From: an uncultured Pelagibacteraceae bacterium
GTDB lineage: Bacteria; Pseudomonadota; Alphaproteobacteria; Pelagibacterales; Pelagibacteraceae
NCBI GenBank assembly: GCA_902564785.1
Contig: CACFCI010000003.1
Location: 1 to 46,191 of the forward strand
Direction: 5' to 3'
DNA length: 46,191 nucleotides
Notes under the pieces: model-generated
Told to the model about the DNA's origin: nothing
The model's input: the letters and a program-made list of their open reading frames with translations, nothing else
Database searches by the model: none
Shown here: one piece after another, positions 7,520 to 17,209 of the stretch
Layout of the letters: each line of letters opens with the position of its first letter
Position numbering within the stretch: position 1 is the first letter of the stretch
Position numbers and translations under genes: made by a program

Positions 7520-9805
7520 TTATTTTTTATAATCAATCACTTGTGAAGAATAAGCAGCGATTGATGCTAAGTTAAGTATTTCAGAAGTTGATGATCTTAA
7601 AGGTGCAATTTCAATTGGAAGCCCCAATCCAATCAATAAGGGCCCGATAACTTTTGTTTCTCCAATTGTTTTCATCAGCTTATATGAAATCGCAGCACTA
7701 TGTTGTCCGGGCATTATTAAAATATTTGCTTTACCAACTATCTTTGCAAAAGGATAAAGTTCTTCATACTCTGGATTAAGGGCAACATCAGGCTGCATAT
7801 CTCCATCAAATTCAAAGTCTACCTTTCTCTCTTTTAATATCTCAACTGCGTTTCGAATATGTTTTGTTCTACTTGTCAGAGGTTGCCCAAATGTAGAGTG
7901 GGATACAAAAGCAACTTTAGGATCAAATCCAAAAAGTCTAACCACTCTTGCTGTAGATATTGCTATTTCAGCCATTTGTTCAGATGAGGGATATTCATGA
8001 ACGGTTGTATCTCCAATAAAAATGGTTCTTCCTTTATGAACGATCATGTTTAATCCAAACATAATTTCACCTTTTCTTACATCAACAACTTGCTTGATTT
8101 TTTCAAATGAAGCCCCAAAACGTCTTGTATTGCCTGTTACAGCACCGTCAGCATCACCACAAGCAACCATACTCGTAGCCCAGACAACTCTATCATTTCT
8201 AATCATTCTGTCACAATCTCGTTCTAATAATCCCTGCTCTCTTTGTAATTTTTCAAATAAATGTTTAACGTATCTTTTTCTTTTTTTCTCGTCTTTTGAA
8301 TTAACAATTTCAATGTCAAAATTTTCACTGTAACCAATATTTTTAATCTGTTCTTTAATTTTACTTTCTTTACCAACTAAGATTGGAATACCTAATTTTG
8401 AATTTTTAAATGCTATAGCGGCTTTTAAAGTATTTTCATCTTCACCATCAGCAAAAACAATTTTTTTCTGATTTTTCTTAATAAATGAATTTATACCTTG
8501 CATGATGGTTACTGTTGGGTCTAGTCTTTGTTTTAGTTGATCTTTGTAAACTTCAAAATCATCTATATTTTTTCTAGCTACTCCACTATCTATTGCTGCT
8601 TTTGCTACAGCTGATGGTATTACACTAATTAATCTTGGATCAAATGTAGATGGAATAATATAATTTTTTCCATAATGAGGTCTTTCTCCACCCATAGCTG
8701 CAACCACTTCATCCGGAACATCTTCTCTTGCTAGCTTAGCTATTGCATTAGCTGCAGCAACCTTCATTTCTTCATTTATCGTTTTGGATCTAACATCTAA
8801 AGCTCCTCTAAAGATATAAGGAAATCCAATTAAATTATTTACTTGATTGGGGTAATCAGATCTACCTGTTGCAACAATTGCATCATTTCTAACCTCACTA
8901 ATTTCCTCTGGGGTAATTTCTGGATCAGGGTTAGCACAAGCAAATATAATTGGATTTTTTGCCATAGATTTCACCATCTCTTTTTTTAGAACACCTTTTG
9001 CAGATAATCCTAAAAAAACATCTGCACCGTTAATAGCATCCTTCAAAGTTCTATGTTTAGTTTTAACTGCATATCTAGATTTCCACTGATCAATTCCCTC
9101 AGTTCTTCCTTCATAAATAACACCCTTTCTGTCTAGCATTATAATATTTTCGGATTTTACTCCTGAGTTTTTAAATAACTCAGTACATGCTTGTGCTGAA
9201 GCTCCAGCTCCATTAACTACAACTTTAATTTTTTTTATTGATTTACCACAAATATCCAAAGCATTAATTAATGCTGAGGTTGTTATAATTGCTGTTCCAT
9301 GTTGATCATCATGAAAAACTGGAATATCCAAAATTTCTTTTAATTTCTGTTCTATTATAAAACAATCTGGAGCAGCTATGTCTTCTAAATTTATTCCACC
9401 AAAGCTAGGTGCAAAATTTTTAATTGAATTTACGATTTCGTCTGAATCTTTACAATCTATTTCTAAATCAATCGAATCAATATCTGCAAATCTTTTAAAT
9501 AATACGGCCTTTCCTTCCATCACAGGCTTTGATGCAAGAGCACCTAAATTTCCCATCCCTAATATTGCTGAACCATTACTTATTACAGCAACAAGGTTTC
9601 CTTTACTTGTATAATCATAAGCTGCTTCTGGATTTTCACTTATTTTTTTTACAGGAGCAGCAACTCCTGGAGAATATGCTAAAGCAAGATCACGTTTAGT
9701 TATCATATTTTTTGAAGAATTAATCTCAATCTTGCCTGGTTTTTTGTCTTTATGAAAATCTAAAGCTTCTTTGTCTGTGTAATGATCAATTTTTGTTTTT
9801 TTCAT
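7520..9805 (-). CDS. maeB: NADP-dependent malic enzyme fused to a phosphotransacetylase-like domain (MaeB type)
   Basis: Converts malate to pyruvate and CO2 with reduction of NAD(P)+. About 761-765 aa, the size of the two-domain MaeB enzymes of Gram-negative bacteria. The N-terminal malic-enzyme part (about 1-430) has the conserved tract LALAYSPGVAAP, VFHDDQHGTAI and the nucleotide-binding VVNGAGASAQACTELF. The C-terminal part (about 440-760) resembles phosphate acetyltransferase (VATSMVACGDADGAVTGNTR, IMPGQHSAAISYKLM); in known MaeB proteins this domain regulates rather than catalyses acetyl transfer. The start is uncertain between codons at 9817 and 9805; I chose MKKTKIDHYT at 9805. Single-gene unit, divergent from murJ. 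Confidence 0.95.
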   Translation of the reverse strand: MKKTKIDHYTDKEALDFHKDKKPGKIEINSSKNMITKRDLALAYSPGVAAPVKKISENPEAAYDYTSKGNLVAVISNGSAILGMGNLGALASKPVMEGKAVLFKRFADIDSIDLEIDCKDSDEIVNSIKNFAPSFGGINLEDIAAPDCFIIEQKLKEILDIPVFHDDQHGTAIITTSALINALDICGKSIKKIKVVVNGAGASAQACTELFKNSGVKSENIIMLDRKGVIYEGRTEGIDQWKSRYAVKTKHRTLKDAINGADVFLGLSAKGVLKKEMVKSMAKNPIIFACANPDPEITPEEISEVRNDAIVATGRSDYPNQVNNLIGFPYIFRGALDVRSKTINEEMKVAAANAIAKLAREDVPDEVVAAMGGERPHYGKNYIIPSTFDPRLISVIPSAVAKAAIDSGVARKNIDDFEVYKDQLKQRLDPTVTIMQGINSFIKKNQKKIVFADGEDENTLKAAIAFKNSKLGIPILVGKESKIKEQIKNIGYSENFDIEIVNSKDEKKRKRYVKHLFEKLQREQGLLERDCDRMIRNDRVVWATSMVACGDADGAVTGNTRRFGASFEKIKQVVDVRKGEIMFGLNMIVHKGRTIFIGDTTVHEYPSSEQMAEIAISTARVVRLFGFDPKVAFVSHSTFGQPLTSRTKHIRNAVEILKERKVDFEFDGDMQPDVALNPEYEELYPFAKIVGKANILIMPGQHSAAISYKLMKTIGETKVIGPLLIGLGLPIEIAPLRSSTSEILNLASIAAYSSQVIDYKK

Positions 9806-9857
9806 TTCTGATAACAATAAGTGTACAATTGGGGTAAAAATAAGACTAATATGATTT

Positions 9858-11387
9858 ATGAATTTACTTAAGTCAACAGGTACATTTGGATTTTATACTA
9901 TAGTAAGTAGGTTACTTGGTTATTTAAGGGATATTTTAATTGCAATATTTCTTGGTACAGGGATGTTGGCTGATGCCTTTTTTGTAGCATTTAGAATTCC
10001 AAATACTTTCAGACGACTGTTTGCAGAAGGCACTTTTAATGCAGCTTTTGTCCCAAGTTATTCCTCAGAAATAACTAAAGGTAAAAAAAAATCAAATAAG
10101 TTTGCTAATGACATATTTAATCTTCTTTTTTTAGGATTGATATTCTTAACAATAATTATTGAAATTTTTATGCCCGCATTTGTTTCAATTATTGCTCCAG
10201 GATTTGTGGGCGATTTAGAAAAAATGGAGTTAGCTATAAATTTAACAAGAATTACTTTTCCTTTTTTATTTTTTATTTGTCTAGCTTCATTTTTTTCTGC
10301 AATTCTTAATTCTCATAATAAGTTTGCAGCTGCAGCAGCGGCTCCAATAATTTTGAATATTGTTTTAATTTTAGTATTAGTTTTTTCTAGGTCTTTAGGT
10401 GACCAGCTAGTTTATTACTTATCTTATGGTGTTTCCTTAGCTGGTTTCTTACAGTTGATATTTTTATACAAATATGTTTCAAAATATTACTCACTTAAAT
10501 TTAGTTTTAAATTAAAAGTAAGTAATAAAGTTAATTTTTTTTTTAAAAAACTTTTGCCAAGTATTTTTTCTTCTGGAGTAACTCAAATTAATATCTTAAT
10601 TGGAACAATAATTGCGTCCTTTCAAGCAAGTGCAGTTTCTTTCTTATATTATGCAGATAGAATTTATCAAATTAACTTAGCTATAGCTGGTATCGCAATT
10701 GGTGTTGTTATACTTCCACAGCTTTCAAAACATATTCAATCTAAAAAAAAAAATAAGATTTTGCTTATTCAAAACAAAGCTCTCGAATTAAGTTTATTTT
10801 TAAGTCTCCCAGCAACTATTGCTTTAATAATTGGATCAGAACAAATTATTTCTGCCTTGTTTGGCTATGGTTCTTTTAATGAAAATTCTGTTAATAACTC
10901 AAGTTTAGCTTTATATTATTTTGCATTAGGCCTTCCTGCTTTTGCTATGATAAAAGTTTTTTCAAGTTTTTTCTTTGCAAATCACGATACTAAAACTCCA
11001 TTTTATATTTCTTTGATTTCAGTACTGCTTAATATTTTTATTAGCATATACTATTTTAGTGAAATTGGTTTTATAATAATTCCAGTGGCCACATCTATTT
11101 CATCTTGGTTTAATTCAATATTGTTATTTCTATTTTTGAAAAATCGACAATTATTTTATTTTAATCAGATATTTCTTATTAAGTTTTTTAAAATAATTTT
11201 TGCATCAATTTTGATGGGTTTATTTTTCAACTTTTTGTTAAATTTTTTTCAAAACGATTTAGCATTTAATCAATCAATTAAATCTTTATATTTAATTTTA
11301 TCTGTTATATTAGCATTATTGCTTTATTTAATTGTGTGTTATTTCATCAAAGCTTTTCAAATGAATGATATTAAATTAAAGTACTAA
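9858..11387 (+). CDS. murJ: Lipid II flippase MurJ (MviN family)
   Basis: Inner-membrane transporter moving the peptidoglycan precursor lipid II to the periplasmic face. 509 aa of mostly hydrophobic helices, consistent with the family's 14 transmembrane segments. Characteristic family sequences are [13 protein letters not shown] near the N-terminus, [28 protein letters not shown], and [18 protein letters not shown] in the second half. The arginines in these loops are those needed in MurJ proteins. First gene of the long plus-strand block; trpS follows after 4 bp. murJ-trpS is a common alphaproteobacterial pair. Confidence 0.97.
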   Translation: MNLLKSTGTFGFYTIVSRLLGYLRDILIAIFLGTGMLADAFFVAFRIPNTFRRLFAEGTFNAAFVPSYSSEITKGKKKSNKFANDIFNLLFLGLIFLTIIIEIFMPAFVSIIAPGFVGDLEKMELAINLTRITFPFLFFICLASFFSAILNSHNKFAAAAAAPIILNIVLILVLVFSRSLGDQLVYYLSYGVSLAGFLQLIFLYKYVSKYYSLKFSFKLKVSNKVNFFFKKLLPSIFSSGVTQINILIGTIIASFQASAVSFLYYADRIYQINLAIAGIAIGVVILPQLSKHIQSKKKNKILLIQNKALELSLFLSLPATIALIIGSEQIISALFGYGSFNENSVNNSSLALYYFALGLPAFAMIKVFSSFFFANHDTKTPFYISLISVLLNIFISIYYFSEIGFIIIPVATSISSWFNSILLFLFLKNRQLFYFNQIFLIKFFKIIFASILMGLFFNFLLNFFQNDLAFNQSIKSLYLILSVILALLLYLIVCYFIKAFQMNDIKLKY

Positions 11388-11391
11388 TTTT

Positions 11392-12393
11392 ATGGGCAAA
11401 AAAATTTTTTCTGGTGTACAGCCAACTGGTAATCTTCATTTAGGAAATTATTTAGGGGCTATAAAAAATTTTGTTGATTTAAATAATGATAAGGATAACA
11501 AGTGTATTTTTTGTGTAGTTGATCTACACGCCATTACAGTAAAGCAAGATCCTAAAGAATTAAAAAATAATATCAGAGAAACTGTTGCTACTTTTGTAGC
11601 AAGTGGAATAGATCCAAAAAAAAGTATAATTTTTAATCAATCTGGAGTGGCTGCTCATTCCGAGGGAGCATGGATATTGAGCTGTGTTGCTAGAATGGGG
11701 TGGCTGAATAGAATGACTCAATTTAAGGAAAAAGCTGGTAAAGATAAAGAAAAAGCTAGTATTGGTTTATATTCATACCCAGTTTTAATGGCTGCTGATA
11801 TCCTTTTATATGATGCTACACATGTTCCTGTAGGTGATGATCAAAAGCAACATTTGGAGTTATGCAGAGATATAGCTCAAAAATTTAACAATGATTTTGA
11901 AGTAGAAAACTTTCTTCAAGTACCAGAGCCATTGATTCAAAAAGAATTTTCAAGAATAATGAGTCTAAAAGATGGATCAAAAAAAATGAGCAAATCAGAG
12001 TTATCAGATTTGAGTAGAGTAAATTTAACAGATGATAAGGACCAAATAATAAACAAAATCAAAAAAGCAAAAACTGATCCTTTGCCTATGCCACAAGATA
12101 TAAAGGATCTTGATCAAAGATTAGAGGCAAAGAATCTTTTAGGTATTTATTCAAGTTTAACTAACTCTACATTAGATAACTCAGTAAAGAACTTTGCAGG
12201 TAAAAATTTTTCAGAATTTAAAGAAAATTTGGCATCAGAATTAGTGAATAAAATTGAACCAATTTCAAAAGAGATAAAAAAACTTTTAGCAGATAAAACT
12301 TATTTAGATGATATTCTTCTAGATGGGGTTGAAAAAGCGAATTTAATTGCATCTAAAAAGATTGAAAGAATTAAAGAAATAGTGGGTTTTTAA
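11392..12393 (+). CDS. trpS: Tryptophanyl-tRNA synthetase
   Basis: Class I aminoacyl-tRNA synthetase that charges tRNA-Trp. 333 aa, normal for bacterial TrpS. The HIGH-like motif is in [15 protein letters not shown] (residues 9-23), and the KMSKS loop is intact in [11 protein letters not shown] near residue 200. [15 protein letters not shown] is the conserved tract between them. It follows murJ by 4 bp; a 53-bp gap separates it from nfuA. In many alphaproteobacteria a universal stress protein gene lies after trpS; it is absent here. Confidence 0.98.
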   Translation: MGKKIFSGVQPTGNLHLGNYLGAIKNFVDLNNDKDNKCIFCVVDLHAITVKQDPKELKNNIRETVATFVASGIDPKKSIIFNQSGVAAHSEGAWILSCVARMGWLNRMTQFKEKAGKDKEKASIGLYSYPVLMAADILLYDATHVPVGDDQKQHLELCRDIAQKFNNDFEVENFLQVPEPLIQKEFSRIMSLKDGSKKMSKSELSDLSRVNLTDDKDQIINKIKKAKTDPLPMPQDIKDLDQRLEAKNLLGIYSSLTNSTLDNSVKNFAGKNFSEFKENLASELVNKIEPISKEIKKLLADKTYLDDILLDGVEKANLIASKKIERIKEIVGF

Positions 12394-12446
12394 CAAAAAA
12401 TTTATTATCAAGTTTTAATTTTTTAAAAATTAACTATATATAATTT

Positions 12447-12989
12447 ATGTTCGTTCAAACAGAAGTAACACCAAATCCTAATTCCTTAAAATTTCTTCCT
12501 GGGAAGAAAGTTTCAAACAGTGGTCCTTATGAAATAACAAATAAAGATGATATTAAAAATGAACTAGTAAGAAATATATTATCGATAAATGGTGTTGAGA
12601 GTATATTTCTAGGGCAAGATTTTATTTCAGTAAATAAGAACCAGAGTATTAAATGGGACGAAATAAAACATATAGTAATTTCTTTGATAAATGATTTTTA
12701 TGCAGATGGTAAAGAGTTTGTAATTGACGAAAATATAAAAGAAGATGTTTCAGATTTAAGTGAAATTGAGGAAAAAATAGTAAAAATTTTAGAACAAAAA
12801 ATAAGACCTGCTGTTGCTAGAGATGGAGGTGATATAAAATTTAAGGAATTTAAAGATGGTGTTGTAAAAGTTCAACTTCAAGGAAGTTGTTCTGGCTGTC
12901 CTAGTTCAACTATGACTTTAAAACAAGGTGTTCAAAATCTTTTATGTCATTATTTACCAGAGGTAAAAGAAGTTGTTGCTATACAATAA
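12447..12989 (+). CDS. nfuA: Fe-S cluster carrier/scaffold protein, Nfu family
   Basis: Binds and hands on Fe-S clusters to apo-proteins in the cytosol. 180 aa with two domains: an N-terminal Nfu_N domain (FVQTEVTPNPNSLKFLPG, to about residue 90), and a C-terminal NifU-like domain (about 105-180) starting IEEKIVKILEQKIRPAVARD, with the cluster-ligating pair Cys148 and Cys151 in SCSGCPSS. Domain order matches alphaproteobacterial and mitochondrial NFU1 proteins. In the syntenic block it usually sits beside tsaB; here two envelope genes intervene. Confidence 0.95.
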   Translation: MFVQTEVTPNPNSLKFLPGKKVSNSGPYEITNKDDIKNELVRNILSINGVESIFLGQDFISVNKNQSIKWDEIKHIVISLINDFYADGKEFVIDENIKEDVSDLSEIEEKIVKILEQKIRPAVARDGGDIKFKEFKDGVVKVQLQGSCSGCPSSTMTLKQGVQNLLCHYLPEVKEVVAIQ

Positions 12990-12995
12990 TAATTT

Positions 12996-14060
12996 ATGAG
13001 TAAATTAAAAAAATCAGGCTTTGTGAAAAATAAAAGTTTTAGTATTGTATCAAGATTTTTCTTAAGTTCTTCTATCGTGATAGCATTCTTTTATGTGATG
13101 CCAGTAATCATTAATTTTGCAGATAAAAATTTTAACAACAAAGAATTTACAAATAATTCAAAAAATATCTTAAATAATACACTAAACAAAGACAAAATAT
13201 TAGAGGAAGATTTAGTTACCGAAACTGATGAAAGAGACTTATTGTATGATATTTTAGAAGAAAACAATTCTGAAATAAATTTAGTTAGATATACAACGTC
13301 TGAAATCGAGTCTCTTTTTAAAGAAGTAAATTATAATTTAAATGATGTAAGAGAAACAAAATTAGTAAAACCAATTGATATTGGTCTTTTGCCAAATGAA
13401 ATTAAAAATATTGGCAATACTAAGAAAAGAAAAGAAATGTTTATAAAAATTATTCTGCCTTTAATTGTTAAGGAAAATAATAAAATTAGGATAGATAGAC
13501 AAAGACTATTCACTATTCTTAATAAAAACAGCAACACCGATATTGAAAAAAAATGGTTGGAAAAAAAATATAAACAATATGGTGTCAAACAAAACGATTT
13601 GTCTACTTTAAAGGTAAGAATGGATGAGATCCCAATATCATTAGCTATAGCTCAGGCGGCTAAAGAAACTGGATGGGGTACTTCAAGATTTGCTTTAAAG
13701 GGAAATGCTTTATTTGGTCAATGGACATGGTCTGGAGAAGGCTTAAAACCTAAAAATGCGGACGAAGGAAAAGATCACAAAGTTATGAAATTTCATAGCT
13801 TACAGTTGTCTGTAAGAGCATACCTCAGAAATTTAAACACTCATTCTACGTATAAAAATTTGAGGAAAGCGAGAACAGAACTAAGAAATCAAAATAAACC
13901 ACTAGATAGCATTATATTATCTAAACATTTAGATAAATATGCAGAAACTGGTAATCAATATATTGAAGTTTTACAGAAAATTATTGAACAAAATAACTTA
14001 AAGGATTTTGATGAAGCAAGATTATTGCCTTCAAGTAAAGATCTAGAAAGTTTAATTTAA
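12996..14060 (+). CDS. Bax-like glucosaminidase-domain membrane protein
   Basis: A 354-aa protein with one N-terminal membrane anchor (about residues 17-42, SIVSRFFLSSSIVIAFFYVM), an Asn/Lys/Glu-rich linker, and a C-terminal glucosaminidase domain of the type in E. coli Bax and flagellar FlgJ (about 200-330). The tract PISLAIAQAAKETGWGTSRF includes the expected catalytic Glu, and GNALFGQWTW and LSVRAYLRNLNTH are Bax signatures. It probably cleaves peptidoglycan glycan strands from the periplasmic side. The gene starts 6 bp after nfuA and its stop codon overlaps that of the convergent deacetylase gene. The pair interrupts a normally contiguous housekeeping block. Confidence 0.8.
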   Translation: MSKLKKSGFVKNKSFSIVSRFFLSSSIVIAFFYVMPVIINFADKNFNNKEFTNNSKNILNNTLNKDKILEEDLVTETDERDLLYDILEENNSEINLVRYTTSEIESLFKEVNYNLNDVRETKLVKPIDIGLLPNEIKNIGNTKKRKEMFIKIILPLIVKENNKIRIDRQRLFTILNKNSNTDIEKKWLEKKYKQYGVKQNDLSTLKVRMDEIPISLAIAQAAKETGWGTSRFALKGNALFGQWTWSGEGLKPKNADEGKDHKVMKFHSLQLSVRAYLRNLNTHSTYKNLRKARTELRNQNKPLDSIILSKHLDKYAETGNQYIEVLQKIIEQNNLKDFDEARLLPSSKDLESLI

Positions 14061-15118
14061 TTTTCTTTTATTGGAAATTGAACACCAAACCATCTCCACT
14101 TCCCATTATCATTAAGAGAACAATTTATTCTTCCTCTCCTTGGTTTGAATGGCTCCCTAAATTCAATTGTTAGAGTGTTATTTGAAAAAGTTGTTTTTGA
14201 TTTTTCCCAAATGTCTCCCTCATTAGAATAACAATTAATATTAGATAAATTTTTTTGTTCATTAAAAAATTCAACTTTGAAATTGGGAGGATTTGTACTT
14301 CTGAATAATTGTTTTTCCTCAGGATATATTTTTTTATATTCCAGTGGAAAATAATTAATTATAGATTTAAATCTTTTAATTTCACCATACTTTTCATTAA
14401 TTGGGAATCTTGGAAGTTCAAACTTATCCTTATTTAAATCAATTACTCCAGAATGTTGACCAAATGCAAATTTAAAATTTTTTGAAATATAGTCTTTCAT
14501 AAATTTAGAGTATTCACCAAAGGGATATGAGAATAGACTGGGCACATAACCAAACTCTCTTATAAAAATTTTATTAGCTGTTTCAATATCTAAAACAAAC
14601 TCTTCGATACTTACATCTATAAGATATTCATGAGTATGAGAATGATGCCCTATAAATGCAAAATCATTACTCTCAACTTCTTTTATTTGTTCCCAAGTCA
14701 TATATCCCTTTTTTCCCACTGGCTCAGTTGAAACAAATAAAATAAATGGAATTTTATTTTCTTTTAGATAGGGCCAAGCTTCAGTATAAAAAGATTCAAA
14801 GGCATCATCGACGGTAATGAGAATTTCTTTTTTTAATTTTGGTATATTAAATTTTTTCTCAAAATTATTTGGATTATGAAAATTAAAATTTGATTTTCTA
14901 ATAATATCTATATGTTCTTTAAATATATCCATTTTAATATTAGTTGAAGGGTATTTGTTTTCATTAAATCGGTGATACATTATTGACAGAATTCCTTCAT
15001 CATTAGAATAGTATTTGATATTATTTTCATCTGATTTAGAACTAACATTAGAAAATAAAATAATTATGAATAAACTGATAATTGACGTTACAGGTGAAAA
15101 TTTTTTTTTAATGATCAT
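14057..15118 (-). CDS. Exported polysaccharide deacetylase (NodB-homology) family protein
   Basis: 353 aa with an N-terminal signal peptide (KKKFSPVTSIISLFIIILFS, cleavage near VSS). The NodB-type domain spans about 45-230. Motif 1 is ITVDDAFESF (TFDD-like catalytic Asp pair), motif 2 is GHHSHTHEYL (metal-binding histidines), and LFSYPFGEYS corresponds to motif 3. A C-terminal region of about 90 residues is beta-rich with two cysteines and no recognised family. It probably removes acetyl groups from a cell-surface glycan or peptidoglycan; the substrate is unknown. The 5' coding end overlaps that of the divergent tsaB by 53 bp, while the 3' end overlaps the Bax-like gene by 4 bp. Confidence 0.8.
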   Translation of the reverse strand: MIIKKKFSPVTSIISLFIIILFSNVSSKSDENNIKYYSNDEGILSIMYHRFNENKYPSTNIKMDIFKEHIDIIRKSNFNFHNPNNFEKKFNIPKLKKEILITVDDAFESFYTEAWPYLKENKIPFILFVSTEPVGKKGYMTWEQIKEVESNDFAFIGHHSHTHEYLIDVSIEEFVLDIETANKIFIREFGYVPSLFSYPFGEYSKFMKDYISKNFKFAFGQHSGVIDLNKDKFELPRFPINEKYGEIKRFKSIINYFPLEYKKIYPEEKQLFRSTNPPNFKVEFFNEQKNLSNINCYSNEGDIWEKSKTTFSNNTLTIEFREPFKPRRGRINCSLNDNGKWRWFGVQFPIKEN

Positions 15119-15452
15119 TACTAATAATGATATTTATAATATTACTAAAGAGAATACTAAAATTAATTTTGAGAAATTAACTTTAATTATTAATGATTTC
15201 TTAAAATCAAATGAATTAAAACTTAGTGATATAAATACAATTTATATAAATAGAGGTCCAGGAAGCTTTGCAGGAATTAGAAATTCACTATCTATAGTGA
15301 AAGCATTTAATTTAACTAAAGACATTGATTATTATTGTTATAGTATTCAAGATTTTAAAGGTGAAAAAGATATAAAATATGAAAATATCCCTGATTTGTG
15401 CGATAAATTTAATATCAAAAAAAATTTGATTAACCCTATTTATTTGAGTTAA
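15066..15452 (+). CDS. tsaB: Shortened TsaB (tRNA t6A biosynthesis partner protein)
   Basis: Only 128 aa from MNKLIIDVTG at 15066, against about 220-230 aa for typical TsaB. The N-terminal ASKHA half is recognisable: LIIDVTGENFFLMI, then LSDINTIYINRGPGSFAGIR and LSIVKAFN, matching the family's GRGPGSFTGLR motif. The C-terminus NPIYLS resembles the usual P-x-Y-L/V-R ending, so the central/second lobe seems to be deleted rather than the tail. TsaB with TsaD and TsaE makes N6-threonylcarbamoyladenosine in ANN-decoding tRNAs. Position before fur-miaB is the conserved alphaproteobacterial one; rimI, normally next, is missing. An upstream in-frame ATG at 15015 lengthens it unconvincingly. Confidence 0.8.
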   Translation: MNKLIIDVTGENFFLMIITNNDIYNITKENTKINFEKLTLIINDFLKSNELKLSDINTIYINRGPGSFAGIRNSLSIVKAFNLTKDIDYYCYSIQDFKGEKDIKYENIPDLCDKFNIKKNLINPIYLS

Positions 15453-15461
15453 AATTATTTT

Positions 15462-15875
15462 ATGTCAGAAACAATTGAACAAAAATGTTTATCCAAGGGT
15501 GTTAAATTAACTGATCAAAGAAGATTAATTGCACAAGTAATGTCAGAGTCCAGTGATCACCCCGATGTAGATGAACTTTATAATAGAGTATCTAAAATTG
15601 ACCCTAAAATTAGTATTGCAACTGTTTACAGGACAGTAAAGTTATTTGAAGAGACAGGAATATTAACAAAGCATGAATTTAAAGGTGGAAAAGCTAGATA
15701 TGAAGAACTCAATGAGGGTCATCACGACCATCTAATTGATGTAAAAACTGGTGAAATTATAGAATTTGTAGATGAAGAAATTGAAAAGCTTCAAAAAAAA
15801 GTTGCAGAAAAATACGGATATACTCTTGTAGATCATAAATTAGAATTATATGGGGTTAAGAAAAAATCCCAATAA
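15462..15875 (+). CDS. fur: Fur-family metal-responsive regulator (Fur/Mur)
   Basis: 137-aa transcription factor. The N-terminal winged helix contains KLTDQRRLIAQVMSES and ISIATVYRTVKLFEETG (recognition helix region), and the dimerisation domain has the metal-binding GHHDHLIDVKTGEIIEF. It lacks the C-terminal CxxC zinc cysteines found in some Fur proteins. At this position in alphaproteobacteria (between tsaB/rimI and miaB) the orthologue is often called Mur because it senses manganese. Starts 9 bp after tsaB and ends 2 bp before miaB. It is one of two Fur-family genes in the window; the other is Irr at 31090. Confidence 0.9.
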   Translation: MSETIEQKCLSKGVKLTDQRRLIAQVMSESSDHPDVDELYNRVSKIDPKISIATVYRTVKLFEETGILTKHEFKGGKARYEELNEGHHDHLIDVKTGEIIEFVDEEIEKLQKKVAEKYGYTLVDHKLELYGVKKKSQ

Positions 15876-15877
15876 TT

Positions 15878-17206
15878 ATGAATCAAAAAATATTTATCAA
15901 AACTTTTGGATGTCAAATGAATGAGTATGACTCTAATAGAATATATGACTCAGTTAAAAAAATTGGTTATGAAAAAACAGAAAAATATGAACAAGCAGAC
16001 TGTTATCTACTAAACACATGTCATATAAGAGATAAGGCAAAAGAAAAAGTTTATCACGAAATAGGTAGAGTAAAAAAAATTTTTAGATCAAAAGAAAAAC
16101 CGTTAGTGATTATTGCAGGTTGTGTAGCGCAAGCAGAAAACCAAGAGATGTTGAAAAGAGAACCTTATATAGATTTAGTTATTGGTCCTCAAGCTTATCA
16201 TAAAATTAATGATACAATTTTAAATTATATTAAAAAAAATAAAAAGATTGAAGAAACTGAATTTGATGCAGTTTCTAAATTTAATTATTTGAGTAAAGTT
16301 AAAAATGAAGCTGGAAAAGTTTCATCTTTTTTAACTGTTCAGGAAGGATGTGATAAGTTTTGTCATTTTTGCGTAGTTCCATATACAAGAGGGCCAGAAT
16401 ATTCTCGACCATTTAATCAAATTTTAGATGAAGCAAAATATTTAGCTGATAATGGTGCGAGTGAAATTATTTTACTAGGACAAAATGTGAATGCCTATTA
16501 TGATGCAGGATATAGATTATCAGATTTGATTTTAAAGATTGAAAAATTAACTGAAATTAAGAGAGTTAGATATACAACATCTCACCCAAAAGATATGACT
16601 GAGGATTTGATTGAAGTATATAAAAATTCTAAAAAATTAATGCCACTAGTTCATTTACCTGTTCAAAGTGGATCTAATAAAATTTTAAAATCAATGAACA
16701 GAAAACATACCATTGAGGAATATTTAAATACTTTTGATAAATTAAAAGAAATTAATCCAAAGATAGAATTTTCAAGCGATTTTATAATAGGTTATCCTGG
16801 TGAAGAAAATCAGGATTTTAAAGATACTTTTAATTTAATTAAAAGGCTTAAATTTATTAACTCTTACTCTTTTATATTTAGCCCAAGACCAGGAACAGTA
16901 GCTGAAAATTTAGACTTAATTGAAAAAAAAATTTCTAGTGAAAGATTACAAAAAATTCAAAGAATTTTATTCGAAAATCAAATTCAAATGAACAAATCAT
17001 TGGAGGGCAAAGCTATTGAGGTTTTGGTTGAAAATTTAACTGAAGATAAAAGTAAAGTTTTTGGTAGATCTGAGTATATGACATCTGTAATTTTTAATGG
17101 TAAAAAGAGTGATATTGGAAAAATAGTGCAAGTAAGAATAAAAGATAGTAATAGAAATACTTTATTCGGTGAAATTATAACTAATTCAGATCAGAAGGTT
17201 GCGTAA
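15878..17206 (+). CDS. miaB: tRNA-2-methylthio-N6-dimethylallyladenosine synthase MiaB
   Basis: Radical-SAM methylthiotransferase that adds a methylthio group to i6A37 of tRNAs. 442 aa, normal size. The N-terminal UPF0004 domain begins IFIKTFGCQMNEYDSNR and carries three conserved cysteines (GCQMNE, NTCHIRDKA, AGCVAQ) for the auxiliary cluster. The radical-SAM motif is EGCDKFCHFCVVPYTRG (CxxxCxxC). A TRAM domain closes the protein (about 375-440). It lies between fur and phoH as expected. Confidence 0.97.
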   Translation: MNQKIFIKTFGCQMNEYDSNRIYDSVKKIGYEKTEKYEQADCYLLNTCHIRDKAKEKVYHEIGRVKKIFRSKEKPLVIIAGCVAQAENQEMLKREPYIDLVIGPQAYHKINDTILNYIKKNKKIEETEFDAVSKFNYLSKVKNEAGKVSSFLTVQEGCDKFCHFCVVPYTRGPEYSRPFNQILDEAKYLADNGASEIILLGQNVNAYYDAGYRLSDLILKIEKLTEIKRVRYTTSHPKDMTEDLIEVYKNSKKLMPLVHLPVQSGSNKILKSMNRKHTIEEYLNTFDKLKEINPKIEFSSDFIIGYPGEENQDFKDTFNLIKRLKFINSYSFIFSPRPGTVAENLDLIEKKISSERLQKIQRILFENQIQMNKSLEGKAIEVLVENLTEDKSKVFGRSEYMTSVIFNGKKSDIGKIVQVRIKDSNRNTLFGEIITNSDQKVA

Positions 17207-17209
17207 AAT

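Noticed and set aside
12437..12449. TATAAT-like boxes 2-3 bp before the ATG of nfuA, and similar ones before murJ (9850-9855) and grpE, as evidence of leaderless promoters
   Set aside because: Initiation about 6-8 nt downstream would fall after the start codon. In AT-rich spacers the hexamer is expected by chance.
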